DNA of 8,133 nucleotides from Candidatus Zhuqueibacterota bacterium (GTDB lineage: Bacteria; Zhuqueibacterota; Zhuqueibacteria; Oceanimicrobiales; Oceanimicrobiaceae): assembly GCA_011775825.1 (NCBI GenBank), contig JAABYK010000080.1, positions 1-8,133 on the forward strand, written 5' to 3'. Of the stretch, positions 1-6,606 are shown in pieces. How positions within the stretch are numbered: the first letter of the stretch is position 1; the number at the start of each line of letters is the position of its first letter. The notes below the pieces were generated by a model, which worked only from the letters and a program-made list of their open reading frames with translations, was not told the origin of the DNA and searched no databases. Both the position numbers and the translations under genes were made by a program.

Positions 1-108
1 ATCACAAAACGCCACGATTTCAGCGTCATTGAGATGATTATGAATCGCATATGCGTGTTTCCTGGCTTGTTTGCCGCAGCCGACAAAGGCAAATCGTTTC
101 ATATGCAT
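1..108 (-). CDS. Gfo/Idh/MocA-family oxidoreductase, N-terminal fragment (runs off window)
   Basis: Thirty-six in-frame codons run from ATG at 108 to the window edge with no stop. The product begins MHMKRFAFVGCGKQARKHAY. It shows a short beta strand, then a GxG dinucleotide-binding turn (G10-C-G12) followed by a helix containing H18, and a second strand ending in an acidic residue (FCD, residues 34-36). This is the usual opening of an NAD(P)-binding Rossmann fold in the Gfo/Idh/MocA family, whose members oxidise or reduce sugars and nucleotide sugars in the cytoplasm. Next to a glycosyltransferase it probably makes or modifies a sugar precursor. The start at 108 is preferred to the ATG at 102 because AAAGGAG at 118-124 lies 9 bases upstream of it. 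The gene starts 22 bases after the glycosyltransferase stop, so it is probably co-transcribed. Substrate cannot be judged from this fragment. Another Rossmann enzyme is possible but less likely. Confidence 0.72.
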   Translation of the reverse strand, partial: MHMKRFAFVGCGKQARKHAYAIHNHLNDAEIVAFCD

Positions 109-117
109 TTACAGCAA

Positions 118-124
118 CTCCTTT
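118..124 (-). promoter_or_regulatory. Shine-Dalgarno site of the downstream oxidoreductase
   Basis: The minus strand reads AAAGGAG here, between the glycosyltransferase stop (TAA, 133-131) and the ATG at 108, with 9 bases before that ATG and 15 before the alternative ATG at 102. It is the strongest ribosome binding site in the window and favours the upstream start. Confidence 0.7.
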
Positions 125-130
125 CGGGGA

Positions 131-1312
131 TTATAAATGATCGTATAGTCTCATCAGATCCAATTGATGCTTTTCCCAGCCATATTTTTCTAAAAAGACC
201 TTTGCATTCATTGCCTGGCGTTGTCTTTTTCTTTGATCTTTGTACATCATGCTTATCGTATCTGCCATCGAATCGATATTTTCAGGTTCAAAGAAACTAA
301 CCATATCCTCGCTAAAATAATATTCGATTGTTTTCAGTCTTGAAGCAGCGACAGGAATACCCAGGCTAATATACTCGAGCATCTTTATCGGGAGCATGAG
401 CTCAGTGGCTTCATTTTTCCTATTTGGAACAACTCCTGCATCCATTTTAATCAAAACTTCAGGTACCTCATCCAAGGGAACGCCATCAAAATTGCAGAAA
501 ATCCTATCCGCGATATTTAGATGCTCGGCAAGTTCGAGAAGGCTTCGTGAATATTCGTGTTTACGCCGGCCAACTATATGAAATTGGAGGCCGGGGATCT
601 GATCAGCCAATTTGGCTATTGCTTTTATGAGCAAGTCCAGGCCACATCTTTTTTCAAGTACTCCATGATAAACTAATCTGAAGGGTCCCTGGTCTGTCTT
701 CTTATTCATTTTGTTGTTCTGATAAAATCTCTTATGATCCGGCACATTCAGCAAGACACTAGTTTTTTCCAAAGGAATCCCCCTGTTTACGAGCACATCA
801 CGTTGAGTGTGATTGACACCAATTATCTTTTGTGCAAGTGCACAAGAAATCCTTTCTTCCAAACATAGAAACTTGTAAAGGAGCTTAGAGCCCGACGTTT
901 CATATTTACCTGAATACGTCTCTGGCATGGTATCATGAACATCCAGTATCAACTTCTTGCCGAACAAACGAGGTATGATACCCGCAAAGACCAAAAAGTC
1001 TGGTATATTATGAACATGAATAATATCTATCTCTTTCTTTAAGAATTTCTTCGTACAGCTCAAAAATGCCAGCAGAAAAAAATGAAAATATGACATTAAG
1101 TATCTGGCCTTATTTTGGCCCATATACCTTGAAATACCAAGTTCTTCGACGATGACACCATCGAGCTCGTAGGTTGTCTTCCGATTATGTTCTCTTGGAA
1201 CCAAAAAGGTAACCGTATATTGAGAATCGGCTGCCAAAGTTTCTGCTTCTCGTCTGACGCGCGGATCAAATCTATATCCGGTATGCGCAATCATTAGTAC
1301 TTGTTTTTTCAT
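131..1312 (-). CDS. GT4-family (GT-B fold) glycosyltransferase
   Basis: A 393-residue protein, normal length for glycosyltransferase family 4. These cytosolic or membrane-peripheral enzymes transfer a sugar from a nucleotide sugar to a growing lipid-linked glycan. The N-terminal half starts with a strand-loop of the family type (IAHTGYRFDPRVRREAETLA, residues 8-27), then HVHNIPDFL at 99-107 and DVHDTMPE at 124-131, which resemble the acceptor-side domain of many EPS glycosyltransferases. A hydrophobic stretch at about 75-90 may help membrane contact. The C-terminal domain has LVYHGVLEKRCGLDLLIKAI (213-232), HIVG near 245, and the nucleotide-sugar segment LPIKMLEYISLGIPVAAS (307-324) with E313 as the likely second Glu of the EX7E motif. 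The first Glu is not at the canonical position; E304 is one residue off. The ATG at 1312 has only a weak GGA-type site upstream. A 107-base gap separates it from the deacetylase. Donor and acceptor are unknown. Confidence 0.9.
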   Translation of the reverse strand: MKKQVLMIAHTGYRFDPRVRREAETLAADSQYTVTFLVPREHNRKTTYELDGVIVEELGISRYMGQNKARYLMSYFHFFLLAFLSCTKKFLKKEIDIIHVHNIPDFLVFAGIIPRLFGKKLILDVHDTMPETYSGKYETSGSKLLYKFLCLEERISCALAQKIIGVNHTQRDVLVNRGIPLEKTSVLLNVPDHKRFYQNNKMNKKTDQGPFRLVYHGVLEKRCGLDLLIKAIAKLADQIPGLQFHIVGRRKHEYSRSLLELAEHLNIADRIFCNFDGVPLDEVPEVLIKMDAGVVPNRKNEATELMLPIKMLEYISLGIPVAASRLKTIEYYFSEDMVSFFEPENIDSMADTISMMYKDQRKRQRQAMNAKVFLEKYGWEKHQLDLMRLYDHL

Positions 1313-1419
1313 CTGAATTCCACGAGGTTAAGATAGCCCATATTTATCACTGTCTGTCCAAAAAGTTCAAAAACTAACGGTCAGTTGGCCACAACCTACG
1401 GAAAAGTCTGAAAATCCGA

Positions 1420-3138
1420 TCATTCTTTAGCAGAGACCGACCGGTCAGAGTCTTTCTCTGACGGTTCCCGATTCAGAACATCCTCAAAAGTGATTTGCAT
1501 ATCCCTTGCATTGGAAAGAATTACTTCAAAAGAATTCTGTGCTGAGCTCAAGAAATCATCGTTTGTTGAAACACGTTCTGAGGGCAGGTAAACCCTCAAT
1601 AATAACGGAGGATCGCAATCAAAATCTGCACGCTTGAATCTTGCCTTTAAGCCGGATTTTGTGAAGCAAACTTCTTCAAATAGAATTTCTCGCCGCTTTT
1701 GAAACCATTTCACAACTCGCATCGCAGCCATGAAGTAAGCACCACGTGCCTCGAGCTCTCTCAACAAATTCGAATAAAATTCTCCCCAAAGTCTTTCCGG
1801 AGCCAGGCTTCTGTGATGCCAGTTAATTGTCAGGCTGCCGCCGAATCTAACCGCATCCTCAATTAACCGATCACACAAAGCCGCCGCCTGTGAATCGGAC
1901 AAGTTCATTCGTTTTCCGTAGAATAAGGCAGTATCCATAATGTGAAGCGGCAGTTCGAGAAGGATTTGTGCGCCCATGGGTTGAAACGCCTGAGTTGTTC
2001 CAGCTCTGTGCCCAACTGCGTCATTGTGACCAAAACTGGAATCATAAATAAAGCCGGCTTTTTCCAAAGCTTGGGGGGAATGTTCATCAAAATACAGCCA
2101 ATGCATTCGAACGCCGATCTCGGAGCAATCCACCACTTCGCAAATCCTGTTCATCTCCTGGCGTCCTTTTGCGGAATCATGCCAGGCATCAATGCCGTGA
2201 AGGCCAATCTCATACCCCTCGTCAAGAATTGCTTTTGCCAGCTTTGAAATATCAGTGATATCATAACGCACAGCCCTTCGCCTGGAGGCTTTGACAGCCT
2301 TCTCATCGCCAGGGCTATTTTTAAATGGAATGATGAAAAAAGTCGAGCCAAAATTTTTATCGATTTTTAAATATCGATCAAATTGAAACCAGAAATCCCT
2401 GGCAAGCCCCAGATACACGCCTGGCAAAGATAAGACAGCCATCCACTTTTTTATTACTTTACTCCATGAAAGCCTTCCTTTTAGCGCAGCGAAAAAAGAG
2501 CCAACTAATGCACGGTAGATAAAGCCCCACATGGTGGGGTCAAATTTGTGCCTGCGAATTCCTGCGAAATCAACATCGTGAGTGAGACATACAAAAAATT
2601 TATGGCCAGCAGGAATTGGGGGAATCTCTACCAATGGAATCTCTGCCTGCAAAATCCAATCACGCAGCATCAAAATATGAATTTCCAGTGTGGGTATGAT
2701 TGCATTTTCCTTAGGTTGACCTTCTGTTAACAAAAACGAAATTTCTTCAAAAAGATCGTAGCCAATGCGCAGGACCTGTTTTTTGTTCGCATTTATTTTC
2801 AGCCCTGCAATTCCGGAACCACCTTTAGTTTGGATTAATGGTGGATGGGAGGATATGAATGTCAACTGATTTCCATATATAGGATACTCATGATTTTTAT
2901 ACTTTAATAGTTCTTTTTTATCTTGTGGTTGAGTGACAATTCCATGAATGGAATCAACCATGCACATTCTCGAGTTATAAATAAGCAATACTTTTGCTTC
3001 CATTTGATGAACGTCTTTTGTGGAAAGAACAATGTCGTATGATTTTTGGGGTAAATAATACTCCCAAGGCGTCTTAAATAATTGAAAAAATTCTTTGACT
3101 ATGTGTGCTTCATTCTCTCTCGAAATTACACCTATCAT
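1420..3138 (-). CDS. Polysaccharide deacetylase (NodB fold) with long N-terminal domain, intact copy
   Basis: A 572-residue protein from ATG at 3138. Residues 1 to about 175 form an N-terminal domain of the kind found before NodB domains in some large deacetylase-like proteins (DUF7033-like, from memory). The NodB-like part follows: LTHDVD (185-190, the Asp-Asp metal/catalytic motif), strand STFFIIP (266-272), GLHGIDAWH (312-320, candidate metal histidines H314 and H320), GVRMHWLYFD (342-351, in place of the RxP motif), YDSSFG (365-370), LPLHIMD (396-402) and INWHHR (438-443). About 75 residues separate DVD from STFF, including a hydrophobic, basic stretch; I recall such spacing in this subfamily. 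The last 85 or so residues look like an extra strand-rich domain. The expected reaction is N- or O-deacetylation of a glycan; the substrate is unknown. A TTG at 3174 would add 12 residues but has no ribosome binding site, whereas GGAAAG lies 9 bases before the ATG. The N-terminal domain is clearly AT-richer than the NodB domain. Confidence 0.87.
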   Translation of the reverse strand: MIGVISRENEAHIVKEFFQLFKTPWEYYLPQKSYDIVLSTKDVHQMEAKVLLIYNSRMCMVDSIHGIVTQPQDKKELLKYKNHEYPIYGNQLTFISSHPPLIQTKGGSGIAGLKINANKKQVLRIGYDLFEEISFLLTEGQPKENAIIPTLEIHILMLRDWILQAEIPLVEIPPIPAGHKFFVCLTHDVDFAGIRRHKFDPTMWGFIYRALVGSFFAALKGRLSWSKVIKKWMAVLSLPGVYLGLARDFWFQFDRYLKIDKNFGSTFFIIPFKNSPGDEKAVKASRRRAVRYDITDISKLAKAILDEGYEIGLHGIDAWHDSAKGRQEMNRICEVVDCSEIGVRMHWLYFDEHSPQALEKAGFIYDSSFGHNDAVGHRAGTTQAFQPMGAQILLELPLHIMDTALFYGKRMNLSDSQAAALCDRLIEDAVRFGGSLTINWHHRSLAPERLWGEFYSNLLRELEARGAYFMAAMRVVKWFQKRREILFEEVCFTKSGLKARFKRADFDCDPPLLLRVYLPSERVSTNDDFLSSAQNSFEVILSNARDMQITFEDVLNREPSEKDSDRSVSAKE

Positions 3139-3147
3139 CGCTTTATT

Positions 3148-3153
3148 CTTTCC
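3148..3153 (-). promoter_or_regulatory. Shine-Dalgarno site that decides the deacetylase start
   Basis: The minus strand reads GGAAAG here, 9 bases upstream of the ATG at 3138. Nothing comparable precedes the in-frame TTG at 3174, so the shorter 572-residue product is preferred over the 584-residue one. Confidence 0.5.
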
Positions 3154-3188
3154 GGAAATAGAGTTTGTCGCCAAATTGCAAAGAATGC

Positions 3189-3226
3189 CGTAAGTATTCC
3201 TTCTTTGGAATCGGTTTGTGCTTACG
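3189..3226 (-). other. Nested inverted repeat in the intergenic leader of the deacetylase
   Basis: The outer arms CGTAAG (3221-3226 on the minus strand) and CTTACG (3189-3194) pair perfectly over 6 bp. Inside them ATTCC (3207-3211) and GGAAT (3196-3200) pair over 5 bp around a 6-base loop. The internal loop is asymmetric, 9 bases on one side and 1 on the other. The structure lies 16 bases after the ATP-grasp stop and about 50 bases before the deacetylase ATG. No T-run follows it in the direction of transcription, so it is not a standard intrinsic terminator. It could protect mRNA 3' ends or modulate expression between the two genes; this is inference, and chance is possible. Confidence 0.35.
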
Positions 3227-3242
3227 TTTATTTTCCTGCCGT

Positions 3243-4538
3243 CTACGATTTACTGGCAGAGAGGCTTATTTGTGTATTTCGTTTCGCCGAGTCCCCACCC
3301 ATTTGGTCCATTTGATACAATTGTCTTTCTTGGTAACTCATTCTTTCACGTGACGATAGTGAAGTAGGAATGGCACTCAGCAATGCGCAAAAGAACGGCA
3401 ATGGATCCCGCCATGAAAACAGCACTCGGGTCTTCTGTCCGCGCAAAGACCGCCGCCACTCAGTAAGTGTCAGATTACCCTGTCGCCAATGATACATCGC
3501 CGATTGTATATCTCGTAGCTCGTGAATCCATTTTACGCCTGTAAATTTCTGTTCCCTGTTTTCAGGTAACGGCAATCCGATAGCGTCGCAATACATCGTG
3601 TAGAGCAGCTCGATGCCACCGGCTTCAGCCATTATCGCCCTGCCTGTCGGTCTTCCGACATTCGGCTCTATCATGAAGTATTGGCCCGACCTGCGATCGC
3701 GTTTCATTTCCAAATAACTAAGACCGCGAAATTTTACACCCTGGTAGAGCCGAAGCGTTTCCTGCAATACGGCATCATTTCGAAATTCCTCTGCTAAACA
3801 TGCCTGCCCGGTCTCTGGCGGCCATTGGCGAATCTTCTTTGAAGTAAAAGTCACCAACGGATTGGAATGGGCGTCGAAATAGCAATTGCAGGTAAAATGA
3901 TCGGTATCGACGCCGTCAATCCAGTCCTGTGCGATCAGAACATCCGCCAAACCGTGGTATTCCTCGTACAGACTCAGCAGCTCTTCACAACTCAAAACTT
4001 TGAAAGCCTTTTGTGACGTGTACTGATTCCACTCGGGAGATCTGAACGATGGCTTCAAAATGCAGGGAAACTGCAAACTTTGCGCTGCCCGTTCAGCTTC
4101 ATCCCTGGTTTCGAGAATAAAAGTCTGCGGAATAGCCAACCCTTTTTTTTGTGCATAGCGATAGAAACTGGCTTTGTGCATCAGCAGTTCAACTGTTTCC
4201 GGTGCTGGCAAGACGACATGAAACCGACTCTCTAGCTCACGACGATGCCGGGATACAAGCAGTACACTTTCGTCCTGACAGGGGAAGAGCACGGCTTTAT
4301 GGTCTAATCTTGCCCCCAGCGCTATCAGTGATTCGATTAATTCCTCAGAATTCGTATCCGAAAAAATAATATCCTGACACACTCGCGTTCGACAACTATA
4401 GTACTTCGGGTCTTTGGCGATGGCAATGACCTGTACGTTGCGTTGCGCTAAGATACGAGCCGATTGCAATCCCTGAACGCTGTCGAGGCCAATGACGATG
4501 GCACAAGATGTCTTGATATTTTTATAACTCGGCTGCAT
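3243..4538 (-). CDS. ATP-grasp superfamily ligase (carboxylate-amine/thiol ligase type)
   Basis: A 431-residue protein. Residues 13-40 form a Rossmann-like N-terminal subdomain (pattern AIVIGLDSVQGLQSARILA). The ATP-grasp part includes MHKASFYRYAQKKGLAIPQT (120-139), the ATP-contacting lysine in ILKPS (K162), the adenine-linker-like IAQDWIDG (202-209), EMKRD (277-281) and the metal-binding FMIEPNVGR (288-296; E291, N293 and R296 fit the E-x-N-x-x-R pattern). Such enzymes activate a carboxylate as an acyl phosphate and join it to an amine or other nucleophile. In a glycan cluster the product may be an amino-acid or acyl-amide decoration, but the substrate cannot be read. About 95 residues follow the core: a helical segment and then a polar, Met/Gln/Ser-rich tail (about 395-431). 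The ATG at 4538 overlaps the kinase stop by 17 bp and has AGGA 9 bases upstream, suggesting translational coupling. It is neither a biotin carboxylase nor a D-Ala ligase by its motifs. Confidence 0.85.
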   Translation of the reverse strand: MQPSYKNIKTSCAIVIGLDSVQGLQSARILAQRNVQVIAIAKDPKYYSCRTRVCQDIIFSDTNSEELIESLIALGARLDHKAVLFPCQDESVLLVSRHRRELESRFHVVLPAPETVELLMHKASFYRYAQKKGLAIPQTFILETRDEAERAAQSLQFPCILKPSFRSPEWNQYTSQKAFKVLSCEELLSLYEEYHGLADVLIAQDWIDGVDTDHFTCNCYFDAHSNPLVTFTSKKIRQWPPETGQACLAEEFRNDAVLQETLRLYQGVKFRGLSYLEMKRDRRSGQYFMIEPNVGRPTGRAIMAEAGGIELLYTMYCDAIGLPLPENREQKFTGVKWIHELRDIQSAMYHWRQGNLTLTEWRRSLRGQKTRVLFSWRDPLPFFCALLSAIPTSLSSRERMSYQERQLYQMDQMGGDSAKRNTQISLSASKS

Positions 4539-5253
4539 ATCGTGATTTCCTGGTCGTCTTTCCTGCTTGCGGCGCGATATAGCTCATAATGTGGTGACCG
4601 ACTTCCCGATAAACATCTTCCAGAGGCTGGCAGGCGTCGACCCGAATAAAATTTGGCAATTTCTTTCCCTGTTCGAGCAGGGCGTCTTGTCGTTGTTTTA
4701 AAATATCTATGGTTGCTTCTTCACTGCGCTTATAAAGCACTTCCGGCGGTGCATCCAAATAAATAATGAGGCTTGGCTTAACAAAGCAATGATTCAAAAG
4801 CCAGCGGTGCAGACGATGCGTCAGCCTTTCGCCGCCGTTCGAAGAAACACCGTATTTGAATGCGGCCTCGAAGATGAAATGGCGGTCATACAAAACGGTG
4901 TATCCGCGCCATTGGTAGCTCCATGAAATGCATTGCAAGTACCACTCTTCCACCAGGCGATTGAACAGGCGGCTCGCGGCTAAAATGTTGCTGATGAGCG
5001 CAGGCTTTCGGCCTTTTCCTCCTGACTTCGAACGATCCAGGGAAAGAATGCCATCCCACTTTGCTTTGGACTTTTCATTGTTATGATGTCTCAGGTACCG
5101 AACCAGTTTCGATGTCGGTAAGGCGAAACTTGCGGATTCAGTCGTCCAGCCCATGTATAAGTACTTTGTGGGCAATGGGAAGCTTTCCTCAAGACGTTTT
5201 GCAATGGTGGTTTTACCCGAGCCGTCTGCGCCGATTAATGCGACCGTAGCCAT
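4522..5253 (-). CDS. Thymidylate-kinase-like P-loop kinase
   Basis: A 243-residue P-loop protein. The Walker A motif is GADGSGKTT (residues 8-16), directly at the N terminus as in thymidylate and other nucleoside monophosphate kinases. YDRHFIFEA (122-130) matches the DR[YH] motif of the TMPK fold, LIIYLDAPPEVLYKR (162-176) is the strand plus LID-type arginine region, and residues 200-205 (PNFIRVDA) form the last core strand. A basic, Ser/Gly-rich insert at about 57-83 is not part of a minimal TMPK. A housekeeping tmk would normally be about 205-215 residues and would not sit in a glycan cluster, so this is more likely a specialised kinase acting on a nucleotide, sugar or lipid-linked intermediate; the substrate is unknown. 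It starts 9 bases after the HprK-like stop and overlaps the ATP-grasp gene by 17 bp, so the three are almost certainly one transcript. Confidence 0.82.
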   Translation of the reverse strand: MATVALIGADGSGKTTIAKRLEESFPLPTKYLYMGWTTESASFALPTSKLVRYLRHHNNEKSKAKWDGILSLDRSKSGGKGRKPALISNILAASRLFNRLVEEWYLQCISWSYQWRGYTVLYDRHFIFEAAFKYGVSSNGGERLTHRLHRWLLNHCFVKPSLIIYLDAPPEVLYKRSEEATIDILKQRQDALLEQGKKLPNFIRVDACQPLEDVYREVGHHIMSYIAPQAGKTTRKSRYAAEL

Positions 5254-5262
5254 TTTTCTAAT

Positions 5263-6456
5263 TTACCTGTGCTCCCTGATTGATAATTGATTAACAGGTT
5301 TCGTTGCAGCGCCATTGCAAAGCGGCTGCATTTTGTTGAATAATTCATCGAACGAAACCGGGTATGGATGTGAGATTTTGTACGCTTCTTTGTTTTTCAA
5401 TGCACGCATCAGAAGCGAACGCTGCCGGTCATCGATATTATCTAGAAAATCATTCCGTCGATGAGGAAACGCAAACTTGAAAGCTTCATAAAACTCCCAA
5501 AAATACATCTGCTCATAATTGTTCGAGCCGACCATGCGATCGGCAATTTCCATCGGATCACAAGTTTCGATATGTATGCCAGAATTGTTTTCACCCATTA
5601 TGAGAAACAATTTTTGGGGGGTTGCCTGGGAGCGCATTCGGTCTTTGAAAAGAGCTTTCGGCACAACCCTGACTTTTAGTTGCTGCTTGAACACCGGTAA
5701 TGCCTCACCAAGCATTTTGATCGGAAAAAATTTTTCGAATATGCCGCGGCCGAATATTTTGTGAATGGCATCGAATATATAAATGATCTTGAATAATATC
5801 TTTCTTTCCATGCTGATGCGAGGTAACAACTTCGGTATGTATTTGACATACCAATCCCAGATACATAAGCTTTCGGGCATACCGAACATGCTTTCACCGT
5901 CGGGGGAGAGCATGACCCATTCGTCGCCGACATAGTGTGCGCCATGATTGGCAAACGCCAGCAGCGCTTCGGTTTTACCACCGTGCATCCAGCCGGCTAC
6001 CAGGATACCGGTTTCGTTATGAACAAAGGCGGAAGCGTGAAGCGGAATGTAACCCTTACTTAAAAAAGTATAGTTGATGATATCTGTCAGCAGCGGCACC
6101 GAACGCGGACCACTTTCATGAAGAATCTCGCATCGGCTCCCGATTTGTTCAAAAGGAATACATGCCTTAACGCTTGCCCGACCTTTGCTCAGCACATAAA
6201 ATCCCTCTTCAGTAAAGCCGGCGTAACCTTCTCCTATATGTTTCAAACCGGGAGTGGGTAAGTCATCTTTAAAACGGATAACCAGATCCGGTTCTCTTCT
6301 GAGTGGCGCTCGATACTGCTCCAGCAAATCGGCGACGGCTGCAATATCGCTGTCCAAGGGATTGATAAGCCGCACACCGACAATCCCATGAATGTCGTAA
6401 TCCATGGTTCGCTGGGTGGTTCGATGGTTTCGGGAGTTGTTCAATAAGGACATCAT
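5263..6456 (-). CDS. HprK-like (HPr kinase-related) P-loop protein
   Basis: A 397-residue protein related to the C-terminal kinase fold of HPr kinase/phosphorylase but probably not HprK itself. The kinase-like region opens with the family's IPLHASAF segment (137-144), then a strand and the Walker A motif GWMHGGKT (155-162, a GxxxxGKT form), followed by AHYVGDEWVML (173-183), where D178 and E179 sit as a Walker B-like acidic pair. Residues 1-130 are a separate N-terminal region. Residues 200-290 contain a hydrophobic, Ile/Phe/Lys-rich stretch without a clear membrane helix. HprK-related proteins of this type recur in EPS and peptide-modification clusters and their substrates are largely unknown. 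The start at 6456 (ATG ATG) is supported by AGG 6 bases upstream; the ATG at M18 has no such site. The 151-base leader holds the FemAB-like stub. True HprK is unlikely because the loop is not GxSGxGKS and no HPr or PTS gene is nearby. Confidence 0.72.
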   Translation of the reverse strand: MMSLLNNSRNHRTTQRTMDYDIHGIVGVRLINPLDSDIAAVADLLEQYRAPLRREPDLVIRFKDDLPTPGLKHIGEGYAGFTEEGFYVLSKGRASVKACIPFEQIGSRCEILHESGPRSVPLLTDIINYTFLSKGYIPLHASAFVHNETGILVAGWMHGGKTEALLAFANHGAHYVGDEWVMLSPDGESMFGMPESLCIWDWYVKYIPKLLPRISMERKILFKIIYIFDAIHKIFGRGIFEKFFPIKMLGEALPVFKQQLKVRVVPKALFKDRMRSQATPQKLFLIMGENNSGIHIETCDPMEIADRMVGSNNYEQMYFWEFYEAFKFAFPHRRNDFLDNIDDRQRSLLMRALKNKEAYKISHPYPVSFDELFNKMQPLCNGAATKPVNQLSIREHR

Positions 6457-6464
6457 TTTGAACC

Positions 6465-6492
6465 TGTTAAAATCGATAAATTGTTAAATCGA
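6465..6492 (-). repeat. Imperfect direct repeat at the end of the FemAB-like stub
   Basis: On the minus strand TCGATTTAACA (6492-6482) and TCGATTTTAACA (6476-6465) differ only by one T and are separated by 5 bases. The first copy contains the TAA that ends the stub; the second abuts the ribosome binding site of the HprK-like gene. Short direct repeats often mark deletion endpoints, but this AT-rich pair could also be a local duplication. Confidence 0.55.
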
Positions 6493-6570
6493 ATGATAGA
6501 TTGAAGACAATGGATGTTCATCAACAAATTTGTCCCACAGCGAGTTTTCGCTCGGGTTTATCAACTGCAT
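6484..6570 (-). pseudogene. 5' remnant of a FemAB/GNAT-type acyltransferase gene
   Basis: A 28-codon frame from ATG at 6570 ends at TAA (6486-6484). A good ribosome binding site, GAGGA, lies 5 bases upstream. Residues 12-27, WDKFVDEHPLSSIYHS, match the conserved N-terminal signature of FemAB-like proteins, in which Trp-x-x-Phe-Val is followed by His-Pro and a second His shortly before a Trp. Intact family members are around 330-370 residues, so only the first 8 percent or so survives. FemAB-like proteins usually transfer aminoacyl or acyl groups and are commonly encoded just after a NodB deacetylase in EPS/exosortase clusters, which is the position seen here. The stub starts 36 bases after the deacetylase stop. 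After the stop the same frame leads into the HprK-like start, so the rest appears to have been deleted. Identification is by remembered pattern only; a chance short frame cannot be excluded. Confidence 0.55.
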
Positions 6571-6606
6571 TTTCATCCTCGATTATCAGAGCCCTTTCTG
6601 ATTTGT

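Noticed and set aside
34..300. Plus-strand open frames across the window, including this one and those at 1942-2247, 6640-6948 and 7731-8075
   Set aside because: They lie opposite recognisable minus-strand coding sequence, show no family motifs and appear to be antisense shadows.
1313..1419. Possible intrinsic terminator or promoter between the deacetylase and glycosyltransferase
   Set aside because: Only 4-bp stems (GTTG/CAAC and AGTT/AACT) are present, and TTGGAC has no TATAAT-like box at 16-18 bases. Too weak to call.
3139..3174. TTG at 3174 as start of the intact deacetylase
   Set aside because: No ribosome binding site precedes it, whereas GGAAAG precedes the ATG at 3138 at normal spacing.
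4522..4538. Shared 17-bp overlaps at 4522-4538 and 7495-7511 as a common mechanism
   Set aside because: The two overlaps have the same length but unrelated sequence; ordinary operon packing explains both.
4522..5253. Housekeeping thymidylate kinase (tmk)
   Set aside because: It is longer than usual, has a basic insert at about 57-83, and sits in a polysaccharide operon, so only the fold-level assignment is safe.
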